Shown here: positions 41,080-50,415 of the stretch, piece by piece
How the letters are laid out: each line of letters starts with the position of its first letter
Numbering within the stretch: the stretch's first letter is position 1
NCBI RefSeq assembly: GCF_051192575.1
Contig: NZ_JBPJSQ010000006.1
Coordinates: 1 to 64,000, forward strand
Source of the DNA: Aestuariimicrobium soli
GTDB lineage: Bacteria > Actinomycetota > Actinomycetes > Propionibacteriales > Propionibacteriaceae
Length of the DNA stretch: 64,000 nucleotides
Direction: 5' to 3'
Program-made: the position numbers and the translations under genes
Notes under the pieces: generated by a model
Told to the model about the DNA's origin: nothing
What the model saw: only the letters and a program-made list of their open reading frames with translations
Databases searched by the model: none

Positions 41080-42393
41080 TCACTTCTGCTTCGGCGGAAC
41101 CTTGCAGGTGGCAGTCGCGGTGTTTCCAGCCGCATCGGTCGCGGTCAGCAGGAGATCTCCCTTGACCTTGAACTGGTAGTCGACCATGCCGTCGAACGGG
41201 CCGACGCTCGGGGAGCCTCCCACGGACTGGGTCAACTTGAAGTAGGAACCGGCGGCGTAGGTTCCGAACACGGTGCCGGTCTTGGTGTCGCTCGCGGTCA
41301 CGGTGACGCCGGCCAGGTTGTCGGCGGCCACCATCTGGTAGAAGCCCGACGACAGGTAGTTGGTGGGCGTGGTGCCGTCGGGGTTGACGCCGGGGCCACA
41401 ACTGATCGTCGGCGGGGTCACGTCGTTGACCGTGATGGCCACCGACTGGGTGAGGTGATCGGCGTCGGAGCCGTTGACCATGAACGTGGTCGAGCAGGTC
41501 AGGGTGGCACCCTGGGCTGCGCTGCCCGCGATCGTGATGGTCTCGGTGAGCACCAGGTTCTCACCGCTGGTCACCGTCTGCGGCAGGGCCGGGTCGAAGC
41601 TGACCGAGAGCCCGGGATCGCAGGTGGTCCTTGTGGTCACCTCGGCGGGCAGGTTGCCGAGCCCTTCGAGGACGGCACCGGCCGTGCCCTCGGCCGGAAT
41701 GCCCGACAGGAGCACGCCACCGGTGGCGCCGGTGATGGTCGTGGCCTGACCGGTCAGGTTGAGGCGGTTGGCGCCGACGCTGAGGGCGATCACCCGGGCG
41801 CTGACGTCATTCAGGGAGGTCACCGCATCGGCCAGGCTGTGGCCGTTGCTCGGGTCGTGCCCGGGGGCGTCGCCGAACCAGACGATGATGCGGGACGACC
41901 CCGGCCGGAAGGCGATGGCGTCGCCGCCACCACCGATCTGGTAGAGGGCGTTCAGCTGTGCCTCGGGCTCATCACCGCCGCCGCCGGCGGAGATGCTGTT
42001 GATGGCCGCCTGCAGAGTGGGCACGTCGCTGCTCAGGTCGGAGGCGACGTTGAACAGGTAGGCGTCACCCTCGTCGCGATAGCTGGTGACCGCGAACTGG
42101 GCATCGGGCTGGGCGGCCTTGACGGTGTTGACGATGTTGGCCATCTCGGTCTTGACGCTGTTGATGGCGGTGCCCATCGAGCCGGTGGCATCCGCGACCA
42201 GCACGATGTCGGGCTTGGGCGGAATCGCCGGGGTAGTGATGGTCTTGGTGACGGTGATGGTGGTGCCGGGATCGGAGGCCTGGGTGACGCTGGCCGGATC
42301 GACCGAGCCGTCTGCCATGGCCGCCGTGGGAATGGCGAAGAGAACGGCCGCGGTGAAGACCGCAGCGACTGACTTTCTGACGTACCGCAACAT
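41080..42393 (-). CDS. Secreted von Willebrand factor type A domain protein
   Basis: 437 residues with a signal peptide (VAAVFTAAVLFAIPTAAMA). The vWA domain (~residues 60-235) begins PDIVLVADATGSMGTAI, giving a MIDAS-like DxTxS. VAVTSYRDEGDAYLF-like and GDAPGHDPSNGHSL segments follow. The C-terminal ~200 residues are beta-sandwich repeats ending TDAAGNTATATCKVP, typical of cell-surface Ig-like domains. There is no LPXTG anchor, so it is probably secreted. It may bind proteins or metal; the partner is unknown. A secreted beta-rich protein gene lies upstream on the same strand. Confidence 0.82.
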   Translation of the reverse strand: MLRYVRKSVAAVFTAAVLFAIPTAAMADGSVDPASVTQASDPGTTITVTKTITTPAIPPKPDIVLVADATGSMGTAINSVKTEMANIVNTVKAAQPDAQFAVTSYRDEGDAYLFNVASDLSSDVPTLQAAINSISAGGGGDEPEAQLNALYQIGGGGDAIAFRPGSSRIIVWFGDAPGHDPSNGHSLADAVTSLNDVSARVIALSVGANRLNLTGQATTITGATGGVLLSGIPAEGTAGAVLEGLGNLPAEVTTRTTCDPGLSVSFDPALPQTVTSGENLVLTETITIAGSAAQGATLTCSTTFMVNGSDADHLTQSVAITVNDVTPPTISCGPGVNPDGTTPTNYLSSGFYQMVAADNLAGVTVTASDTKTGTVFGTYAAGSYFKLTQSVGGSPSVGPFDGMVDYQFKVKGDLLLTATDAAGNTATATCKVPPKQK

Positions 42394-42537
42394 GGATGTT
42401 TCCCGCTCTCAATGGGAAGGGTGGTGCGTGATGGTGGGGCCTTGCGGCGATCAGCGTAGGAAACGCCTGTCCCGGGACGACAGGGACTGCGTCACTGTCG
42501 ACCCGGGAAACTTCACGCGGCATCCATGCCGATCAGC

Positions 42538-43632
42538 TCACTGCAGGTCGTCCTGCACGTCGTAGCTGGTCAGCTCCCAGCCGGGGTTGGTGTGCGAGCC
42601 GGCCATCGGCGTGAAGTCACCGTCGAACGTGGTGGGCACGCTCACCAGCTCCATGGACGAATCGCCGCAGCCGCCCTGCACCCCCACGGCCTCGCTGCCG
42701 TCGGCGAAGAACGTGTCGACGCGCACCTGGTCGGTGGCGCCGTTGACCTTCGTCCAGGTCGAGCCCTTCACCCAGCCGGGAACCGGCCCGCACTCGGCGT
42801 TGCGCTGGCCCACCAGCAGGCCCATCTTGGTCTGCCAGGCGCCGGTGTAGCCGGTGGCGTTCGCCGGCAGGTTCGCGGCGAGGTTGGTGAAGCGATCGGT
42901 CGTCCGGTCGTAGGAGAAGACAGAACCGGACTGGTTCTGGTCAGCGCAGTTCACCGAGATGTGGGTGTCGTCGAGCGCACGCCCGGGGTTGCACTCGACG
43001 AAGCCCGACGGCAGCGCCACGGCGCGCACGGTTCGTCCGGTGTGGCTGTCGGTGGTCTGCAGCTTGTTCTGGGCGTTGATGCCGAAGACGTAGGCGCCGT
43101 CGAGGCTCTCGGTCAGCTCGTGCTGGCTCGAGATGCCCTTCAGCAGGATCGCGTCGCCGCCGGTGCGGTGGTACGACACCCACACGGGCGAGTCAGTGGT
43201 GCTCACCAGCACGCGATTGCCGGGTCGGTCGAGCCGGGCCCCAAAGACGTCGCCGGTGACCCGCACGTGGCCGACATTGCGGCGCGAGACGGTGTCGTAG
43301 AACGAGAACTGGGTGCGGTGGCGCTCGGGCACCTGCACCATCAGGGTGCGCGCATCGCCCGAGAGGTCACGCACCTCGGAGTGGGCGGGGAAGCTTCCGA
43401 AGATCACCTGGTCGCCGGCAGGCGAGGCCAGTCCGACGCGAATACGGGCGTCCGGACGACCCTGCGGCGTCAGCCCGATCGCCGTCCAGCCCATCGGCTT
43501 GTCCTCCCACGGCGAGGTCTCGGCGTGGGCGGCCGGGGCGGTGACAACAGCTGCGGTGACGACGGCAGCGGTGGCGCAGGTGGCCATGGCGGCGGCGCCA
43601 GCGATCGTCTTGGCGAGGATCGAGATCTTCAT
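42538..43632 (-). CDS. Secreted beta-propeller-like protein (paralogue A)
   Basis: 364 residues; GAAAGG precedes the ATG. The signal peptide is LAKTIAGAAAMATCATAAVVTAAVV...AHA. The mature chain is a run of beta repeats (DARTLMVQVPERH, AYVFGINAQNKLQTTDSHTGRTVRAV) like a WD40/YVTN propeller. It is clearly paralogous to the lipoprotein at 45678-46922: both share segments such as HTGRTVRAVALPSGFVECNP against ATGKVVRTVRWPAGATECEP and matching Cys-rich ends. The function is unknown. The 294-bp region 43633-43926 upstream holds no gene I can support, only its promoter. Confidence 0.75.
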   Translation of the reverse strand: MKISILAKTIAGAAAMATCATAAVVTAAVVTAPAAHAETSPWEDKPMGWTAIGLTPQGRPDARIRVGLASPAGDQVIFGSFPAHSEVRDLSGDARTLMVQVPERHRTQFSFYDTVSRRNVGHVRVTGDVFGARLDRPGNRVLVSTTDSPVWVSYHRTGGDAILLKGISSQHELTESLDGAYVFGINAQNKLQTTDSHTGRTVRAVALPSGFVECNPGRALDDTHISVNCADQNQSGSVFSYDRTTDRFTNLAANLPANATGYTGAWQTKMGLLVGQRNAECGPVPGWVKGSTWTKVNGATDQVRVDTFFADGSEAVGVQGGCGDSSMELVSVPTTFDGDFTPMAGSHTNPGWELTSYDVQDDLQ

Positions 43633-43926
43633 GGTCAGTGCCTTTCGTGGACGAATGTCGCTCGCGTTGTCGAGCACGTCCTGAACACGCACGGGCCTCT
43701 GACATGGTTCACAGAATCCGGGTGAGAATGCCCTGAAATCGCCGGGTTCCGGGGTGAACCCGAATCCTGCTAGCCGCGCATCATCGCTTGTCAGAGTGTC
43801 TTGGCGCAACGGCACGGTGGCAATGGGCCAGCGCCAACCGGGCCCAGACATCGTCCCGGCGGTCAGCTCATTCCAAGAAGTTCCCAAGAATGCGGACGAC
43901 CCTCGCGGCCCGCCCTACTCACCGGC

Positions 43927-44868
43927 TCAGGCCAGGCGTTCCTTCAGCAGCCCGGTGAGGGCATCCCGGCTCGACGCCTGGAAGGCCCGGATGGTCGGCA
44001 GATTGTCCGGCGCAGGCAGCTCGGCGATCCAGACGAAGTAGCCGAGGAAACCCGCCCACACATCGGTCAGTAGGTCACCGTCGCAGCCCAGAGCAGCGGC
44101 GGCCACGTCCACCGAGCTCTGGTGCGCCGGCGACCACTCGCCCGCGATCGCGGCCGTCGCCCCGAACAGAACGGTGTCGACCCAGGCTGCGCCCCGGCTG
44201 GCGTAGGGCCAGTCCACGAGCCACACCCGTCCCGTCGCGTCGATGACCATGTTGTCGGCGCGCGCGTCGAGCTGACACAGGGCCTCACCGGCCAACGCCG
44301 CGCGCGCCCGCTCGCCGCGGGCCGCGAGGTCGTCCAGTCGCTCCGCCAACCACGGGTCGAGCCCGGCCGGCGGGTCGGCGATCACGTCGGGCCAGTGGGC
44401 CAGATCGGGGCCGAACAGCTCGTCGACGGTCGGCAGCCCGGCCGGGGCGCCCGCGACGATTTCCTGCACGCGGGCCAGAGCCTGCAGGGCCGCGGCCAGT
44501 TCGTCCGGGTGCCAGGGGGTGTGGGGGTGGCGTCCCTCGAGGTCGTCGAACAGCAGCACGCACCAGGGGTCGCCGTCGAGGTCGAGTTCGGCGCCGTGGC
44601 GCAGCTGCGGGCTCGGCAGGCCGGGTGGCAGCTGGCGGTTGACCGCCAGTTCACGGCGGACCAGCTCGAGCGAGACGTCATTGAGCGAGGCGCCCACGGC
44701 CTTGCAGAACACACGCGTGCCGTCGGCCAGCAGCAACCGGTCGGCGGTGCCCGGCGAGAACCCGCCGGTCTGCCCGCGCCACTCGACCACCGTCGTGCCC
44801 ATCGCGCGCTCGACCTCGTCACGGACGGGAGCGGGCAGGTCGGGCCAGGTGATGCGGGGGGTGAACAT
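43927..44868 (-). CDS. Aminoglycoside phosphotransferase-family protein
   Basis: 313 residues from the ATG at 44868. It has the APH kinase fold: N-lobe with FCKAVG, hinge VLLFDDLEGRHPHTPW, catalytic loop QLDARADNMVID and metal motif VWLVDWPYAS. The catalytic loop has LDARADN in place of the usual HGDxxxxN. CACAGT stands 7 nt before the start. It is divergent from the dienelactone hydrolase gene. Substrate unknown; several such genes per genome are normal in actinobacteria. Confidence 0.78.
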   Translation of the reverse strand: MFTPRITWPDLPAPVRDEVERAMGTTVVEWRGQTGGFSPGTADRLLLADGTRVFCKAVGASLNDVSLELVRRELAVNRQLPPGLPSPQLRHGAELDLDGDPWCVLLFDDLEGRHPHTPWHPDELAAALQALARVQEIVAGAPAGLPTVDELFGPDLAHWPDVIADPPAGLDPWLAERLDDLAARGERARAALAGEALCQLDARADNMVIDATGRVWLVDWPYASRGAAWVDTVLFGATAAIAGEWSPAHQSSVDVAAAALGCDGDLLTDVWAGFLGYFVWIAELPAPDNLPTIRAFQASSRDALTGLLKERLA

Positions 44869-44950
44869 GCACGCCACTGTGCCAGTCGGGCGGGCACCGG
44901 GGCACGCGCTTTTCTCCGAAGCCGCCCGACGCCGGAGTAGCGTCGGCGGC

Positions 44951-45721
44951 ATGGCACAGTCGATCACCATTGACGTCGACGGCACTCCCGTGGAGGCCTG
45001 GCTCTCCACCCCCACCCCAGCGGGCCCGGGGGTGCTGCTGTTCATGGACGCTCTGGGGCTCCGCGACCAGATCGGGCGCATGTGCGATCGGATCGCGTCC
45101 TGGGGGTTCACGGTGCTGGCACCGAACGTCTTCTGGCGCTCGGGCACGGCGGCCGAGACCTCGCCCACCACCGACCTGACGATTCCCGAGAACCGGGCGG
45201 CCTTCTTCGAGCACGCCGGCCCGCGGGTGCAGTCGCTGACCGCCGACCTCGCCGAGCACGACATCCCCTTCTATCTGGCCGCCCTGCGCGAGGCGAGCGA
45301 CGGCGACGAGGTGGGCGTGACCGGGTACTGCATGGGAGCCCGGCTGGCGGTGCGCGCCGCCGGGATCGACCCGCAGGTGGTCGCGGTCGGCGGTTTCCAC
45401 GGCGGCGGCCTGGTGACCGACGCCCCCGACAGCCCGCACCACGCGCTCGCCCACGCCAGGGCCGAGTTCGTCTTCGGCCACGCCGACCAGGACCGCTCGA
45501 TGACCCCCGACAACGTCGCCGACCTCGGACGAGCGCTCGCCGATGCCGGGCTCACCGCCTCGAACGAGATCTACCCGGGGTCACCCCACGGCTACACCAT
45601 GAGCGATGCCAGCTCCTACGACGAGGCCGGAGCTGAGCGGCACTACCGGGAGCTGGAGCACCTGCTGCGGCGCACCCTCACCCCAGCTTCTCCCACGGCT
45701 GCACCGACGTCTGGTCACTGA
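44951..45721 (+). CDS. Dienelactone hydrolase family protein
   Basis: 256 residues, ATG preceded by TAGCGT at 7 nt (leaderless). It is an alpha/beta hydrolase with the nucleophile Cys in VTGYCMGARLA, an acidic residue in the GHADQDRSM segment and the catalytic His in SPHGYTM. This Cys-type elbow is typical of dienelactone hydrolases, which open lactones in aromatic degradation, though many relatives have other substrates. Its last ~45 bp overlap the 3' end of the lipoprotein gene on the opposite strand. Confidence 0.87.
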   Translation: MAQSITIDVDGTPVEAWLSTPTPAGPGVLLFMDALGLRDQIGRMCDRIASWGFTVLAPNVFWRSGTAAETSPTTDLTIPENRAAFFEHAGPRVQSLTADLAEHDIPFYLAALREASDGDEVGVTGYCMGARLAVRAAGIDPQVVAVGGFHGGGLVTDAPDSPHHALAHARAEFVFGHADQDRSMTPDNVADLGRALADAGLTASNEIYPGSPHGYTMSDASSYDEAGAERHYRELEHLLRRTLTPASPTAAPTSGH

Positions 45722-46922
45722 CCAGCGTCGTCGGGGACCCCGAGCCGTCGCTGGCCCGCACGATCAGCTGCAGGGGGCCGTCGCCGCCGCAGCCGGCCGT
45801 GGCGATCAGCACGGTCTGACCTCCGCGGAAGAACCCGACGATGACGTTCTCGCCACCCACCCCCGGAATCGGTCGCCATTGGCCGGCGGGCACACCCGCG
45901 TCGGCGCCGAAGAAGCCCGCCAGCCCCGATCCGCACGAGGTGGCCTGGGCGGCCACCAGCCCGCGGTCGGTCTGCCACACCTGGCCGTAGCCGGAGTCGT
46001 GGTCGGGCAGGTTCTGGGTCAGGGAGGCCAGCGCACCCGAGCGCGGGTCGAGCCGGTAGACCTGCGACACCACCCCGTCGACGCAGCCGACGGTGACGCT
46101 GTTGTCTTCCAACGGCCGCTGCGGCTCGCACTCGGTGGCCCCCGCCGGCCAGCGCACGGTGCGCACGACCTTGCCGGTGGCGTTGTCGTGCACCGTCAGG
46201 CGGTGGTCGCCGCTGACCCCCACGCCGAGGGTTCCGTCGGCCGTCTGCACGAACTGGTGCTCGGCACTGGCGCCCGTGAACGCCACCTGGGTCTCCCCGT
46301 CGAGGCTGACCCGCGTCCACGGCGCGTCCGGACGAGTGCGCATCACCAGCGCCCGCCCCTGCGGATGGGTGAAGCTCAGTTGCATCACGGGCCCGGTGAA
46401 GGAGTGCAGGGTTCGTCCGGTCGTGGTGTCGACCACGGTGACCGTCATGGCGTCGTCACCTGCGGGGCGAGCCAGCAACACGGTGCGGGCGTCGGGCGAC
46501 AGGTCGGCGGCGATGGTGCCGGCCGGCTGCCGGTTGACCGTGGTGGACCGGCCGTCGAGGTGCAGCATGCGCAGGTCGACGGGCCCGTCGACGTCGCCCA
46601 CGGTGACGGCGCTCCAGCCGTCGGGCTGGGTGATCCACGGCGCCGAACCCGAACCCGCGGACGAACTCGCTGATGAGGTGGGCCCGCCCGGCGCGCTGGT
46701 GCTGGACGCAGACCCACCCGTCGACGGGTCGGCACTCGAGTTGGGCGGCTCGGACGCCGAGCTCTGCTCCCCGCTCGCCGCGGACGAGGGCGTGACCTGC
46801 GTTCCGGACACACTCGAACCGGCGGTGCTCGCCCGGGTGACCAGACTGCACGCCGACAACGCCATCACCACGACCACGACACCGCAGCGTGCGGCCAGCG
46901 TGGCTCCCCGACCATCCCCCAT
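45678..46922 (-). CDS. Beta-propeller-like lipoprotein (paralogue B)
   Basis: 414 residues from the ATG at 46922 (one at 46982 is also possible). Hydrophobic VVVVVMALSAC gives a lipobox with C25, so the protein should be lipid-anchored. A ~75-residue Ser/Thr/Pro/Gly-rich spacer follows, and then a beta-propeller-like domain paralogous to the protein at 42538-43632. The two share pattern and Cys positions to the end (GCGGDGPLQLIV against GCGDSSMELVSV). They enclose two unrelated genes. No function is known. Confidence 0.75.
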   Translation of the reverse strand: MGDGRGATLAARCGVVVVVMALSACSLVTRASTAGSSVSGTQVTPSSAASGEQSSASEPPNSSADPSTGGSASSTSAPGGPTSSASSSAGSGSAPWITQPDGWSAVTVGDVDGPVDLRMLHLDGRSTTVNRQPAGTIAADLSPDARTVLLARPAGDDAMTVTVVDTTTGRTLHSFTGPVMQLSFTHPQGRALVMRTRPDAPWTRVSLDGETQVAFTGASAEHQFVQTADGTLGVGVSGDHRLTVHDNATGKVVRTVRWPAGATECEPQRPLEDNSVTVGCVDGVVSQVYRLDPRSGALASLTQNLPDHDSGYGQVWQTDRGLVAAQATSCGSGLAGFFGADAGVPAGQWRPIPGVGGENVIVGFFRGGQTVLIATAGCGGDGPLQLIVRASDGSGSPTTLVSDQTSVQPWEKLG

Positions 46923-47063
46923 TGCCAGCACCCCCGAGCTGAAAGCCCCGACCAGCGTCGCGGCCCTCTCATTGTGCGACATCGGCCCCCATCTGGGCCC
47001 CACCTCACGACTCGACGCACAAATCCGCCGATTCGGCCGGCGACGCATCGTCGGGAGACAGGG

Positions 47064-47097
47064 CGACGGGGCCGCCCCCGAAGGAGCGGCCCCGTCG
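47064..47097. terminator. Hairpin terminator after fba
   Basis: CGACGGGGCCGC (47064-47075) and GCGGCCCCGTCG (47086-47097) form a perfect 12-bp stem with a 10-nt loop, 26 bp beyond the fba stop on the minus strand. Confidence 0.8.
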
Positions 47098-47122
47098 TCG
47101 GTTCACCCCGAAGGGTGTCAGC

Positions 47123-48148
<1,026 letters not shown>

Positions 48149-48274
48149 GGTGCCTCTTTCTACGTGCGGACTCTGCCTTCGAGTCCCATTCTGGCAAACC
48201 CCAGGCGTCGGCAGGTGCCGGGGTCGGAATGTGGGTGACGGACGAGCCTGCGGCTCACCGCCGGGGTGGCGCGA

Positions 48275-48817
48275 TCACTGCGAGAAGACGCTGTCGAGCT
48301 CGTTCAGGTCGAGCCCGCGTCGGCCCCCGGAATAGGCGCGCAGGGCGGAATCGATCGAGCCGGGCATGGCGTCGAGAAAGCTCAGCGGCACCCGGTACTC
48401 CCCGCCACGATGGCGCACCAGCAGTTCGGGGCCGGCACCCGCAGGTCGTCCGACAGCTTTGATCTCGGCGATGTCGCCCCAGGCGATCTGCTCGCCCGAC
48501 TCGGCGACGACCAGCCCGGGGTGCGCGATGCGGAAGGCCTCACCGGAGCCCACCTTGGCCAGGGCGGCGCGGGCCGACCGCAGGTTGACGATGCGCCAGA
48601 CGAGGAAGGCCGCCCAGATCACGAAGCTGACCGCCAGCGCACTGATCACCGTGGTGGTGCGCCCAGGGCCCGACCCCAGCCAGTAGTAGACGATGCCGAG
48701 CCCGACGTAGGGCACGAGCATCCACAACGACCACTTCAGCTGGGACTGGGCCTTCGCCACGCGGGTCGCGCTCGCCACCGGGTTGAAGCCGACGACGAAT
48801 GCCTCGGGTGTCTGCAT
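48275..48817 (-). CDS. Two-helix membrane protein with PH-like tail
   Basis: 180 residues. Two membrane segments (WSLWMLVPYVGLGIVYYWL and TVISALAVSFVIWAAFLVW) are followed by a ~100-residue cytoplasmic beta-rich domain (LVVAESGEQIAWGDIAEIKAVG, ELLVRHRGGEYRVPLSFLDA), as in bacterial PH/YdbS-like proteins. TAGCAT lies 6 nt before the ATG. The function is unknown. It is separated from the SpoU methyltransferase by 39 bp on the same strand. Confidence 0.75.
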   Translation of the reverse strand: MQTPEAFVVGFNPVASATRVAKAQSQLKWSLWMLVPYVGLGIVYYWLGSGPGRTTTVISALAVSFVIWAAFLVWRIVNLRSARAALAKVGSGEAFRIAHPGLVVAESGEQIAWGDIAEIKAVGRPAGAGPELLVRHRGGEYRVPLSFLDAMPGSIDSALRAYSGGRRGLDLNELDSVFSQ

Positions 48818-48856
48818 GGGCCCATGCTAGAGGGGCGGGCGGGGTGGTGGCCGAGC

Positions 48857-49513
48857 TCAGCCTCGTCGGTGCTGCTGGGCCCAGGCCCACATCGCGATGG
48901 CGGCCGCGGCCCCAGCGTTGATCGAGCGGGTCGAACCGTACTGGGTGATGGCGACCAGCCGGTCGCAGGCCGCCACCAGGTCGTCCGTCAGCCCCGGACC
49001 CTCCGACCCGAAGACCAGACAGCAGTCCGCGGGCAGGTCGGTGGTCTCGAGCGGCACCGAGCCCGGCAGGTTGTCGACCCCGATCGGGGTGATGCCCCGC
49101 TCGTGCAGCCAGTCGGCGAACGCGGCGACCGAGGCGTGGTGGTGCACGCTGAGGTAGCGGTCGGTGACCATGGCCCCACGGCGGTTCCAGCGACGTCGTC
49201 CGATGATGTGCACCCCGCCCACGTTGAAGGCGTTCGCGGTGCGCACGATCGAGCCGATGTTGAAGTCGTGCTCCCAGTTCTGGATCGCGATGTGCAGCCC
49301 CGACCGGCTGCGGTCGAGGTCGGCGACGATCGACTCGATGCGCCAGTACCGATACCGGTCGAGCACGTTGCGACGGTCACCGTGGGCGAGCAGGTCGGGG
49401 TCGTAACGGTCGGGATCCGACTCCGGTCCGACCGGCCAGGGACTCGGGTGGGGGCCCACGCCCACGGTGGGCGCCGTGGGGTCTTCGGGTTCGCTGCCGG
49501 TGACGTCATTCAC
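48857..49513 (-). CDS. SpoU-type (TrmH family) RNA 2'-O-methyltransferase
   Basis: 218 residues, GTG start at 49513. It is a SPOUT-fold methyltransferase using S-adenosylmethionine. Motif 1 is NIGSIVRTANAFNVGGVHIIG, motif 2 is CCLVFGSEGPGL and motif 3 is STRSINAGAAAAIAMW. These enzymes methylate ribose in tRNA or rRNA; the target cannot be read from sequence. It begins only 24 bp from the divergent DedA gene, so their promoters overlap. Confidence 0.92.
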   Translation of the reverse strand: MNDVTGSEPEDPTAPTVGVGPHPSPWPVGPESDPDRYDPDLLAHGDRRNVLDRYRYWRIESIVADLDRSRSGLHIAIQNWEHDFNIGSIVRTANAFNVGGVHIIGRRRWNRRGAMVTDRYLSVHHHASVAAFADWLHERGITPIGVDNLPGSVPLETTDLPADCCLVFGSEGPGLTDDLVAACDRLVAITQYGSTRSINAGAAAAIAMWAWAQQHRRG

Positions 49514-49537
49514 GCCGCCCAAAGCTACCGTTGGGCC
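49514..49537. promoter_or_regulatory. 24-bp divergent leaderless promoter pair
   Basis: Between the two GTG starts lie TAGCTT on the minus strand (8 nt before 49513) and TACCGT on the plus strand (6 nt before 49538). Each -35 region would lie inside the other gene, so transcription of the two should interfere. Confidence 0.6.
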
Positions 49538-50248
49538 GTGCTTGCTCTCCAGACCCTTGCGGCCCACGGCCTCGTGGCCCTGCACCCGCTGCTCCTGCCC
49601 AGCTGGTTCAACCCCGAACGCATCATCGAACTCGCTGGCCCCTGGGCCCTGTGGGTGGTCGCGATCATCATCTTCGCCGAGTGCGGCATCTTCTCGCTGC
49701 TGCCCGGCGACTCGCTGCTGTTCACCGTCGGCATGCTGATCGCGGGCGTCGGCACCCAGACCCCCGCCATCGCGTACGGATCCCCGGTGACCACTCTGGT
49801 GGTGAGTTGCGTGGTGTTGAGCGTGGTGGCCGTGCTCGGCAACGTCGCCGGTTACCAACTCGGACGAGCCGTCGGCCCCGCCCTGTTCAAGCCACGGACG
49901 GGGTTCATGGGCAAGGTCTTCGACCCGCAGCACGTGCAGCGGACGCAGAACTTCTATGACTCCTATGGCGCCCGAGCGCTGGTGCTGGCCCGATTCGTGC
50001 CTCTGGTGCGCACCTTCGTCACGCTGATCGCCGGGGTCGCCCGCATGGACTTCCGCACCTTCATCGCCTGGACCGCCGTCGGCGGGGTGCTGTGGGCGAC
50101 CGGAGTGACGGTGCTCGGCTACTTCCTGGGGCAGGTGCCCTTCATTCACGACCACATCGAGATGGTGCTGATCGCGGTCGTGGTGGTCTCGGTGATTCCG
50201 ATGGCGGTGGAGTTCCTGATGGGCCGAAGGAAGTCGGCGGCGGCCTGA
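49538..50248 (+). CDS. DedA family membrane protein
   Basis: 236 residues, GTG start. It has the DedA/SNARE-associated fold. Membrane segments include LWVVAIIIFAECGIFSLLPG and VVSCVVLSVVAVLGNVAGYQLGR, and the signature ARFVPLVRTFVTLIAGVARMDF is followed by TAVGGVLWATGVTVLGYFLG. DedA proteins are implicated in membrane lipid flipping and envelope homeostasis. It ends just before a strong bidirectional terminator. Confidence 0.92.
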   Translation: MLALQTLAAHGLVALHPLLLPSWFNPERIIELAGPWALWVVAIIIFAECGIFSLLPGDSLLFTVGMLIAGVGTQTPAIAYGSPVTTLVVSCVVLSVVAVLGNVAGYQLGRAVGPALFKPRTGFMGKVFDPQHVQRTQNFYDSYGARALVLARFVPLVRTFVTLIAGVARMDFRTFIAWTAVGGVLWATGVTVLGYFLGQVPFIHDHIEMVLIAVVVVSVIPMAVEFLMGRRKSAAA

Positions 50249-50312
50249 GGCCCTCGGGGTTCCTCTCCCCCGCTACCTCTCCCCCGCCGCCGCTGCACGC
50301 AAACTCGCAGGA

Positions 50313-50354
50313 AAACGTTCGGCCCCCAGGAATTTTCCTGGGGGCCGAACGTTT
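50313..50354. terminator. Perfect 20-bp hairpin terminator, bidirectional
   Basis: Arms 50313-50332 and 50335-50354 are perfectly complementary with a 2-nt loop. The arms begin AAACGTT and end AACGTTT, giving a T-run on either strand. It lies between dedA and lemA, which converge. Confidence 0.92.
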
Positions 50355-50355
50355 C

Positions 50356-50413
50356 GGTGCCAGTCTGTGATTCTGGCCGGATGTGGTGCCGGTCTGTGGT
50401 TCTGGCCGGATGG
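50356..50413. repeat. Tandem 29-bp repeat
   Basis: Units 50356-50384 and 50385-50413 are the same except for a few bases (GGTGCC[A/G]GTCTGTG... TTCTGGCCGGATG). They fill the space between the terminator and the lemA stop codon. Confidence 0.85.
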
Positions 50414-50415
50414 GC

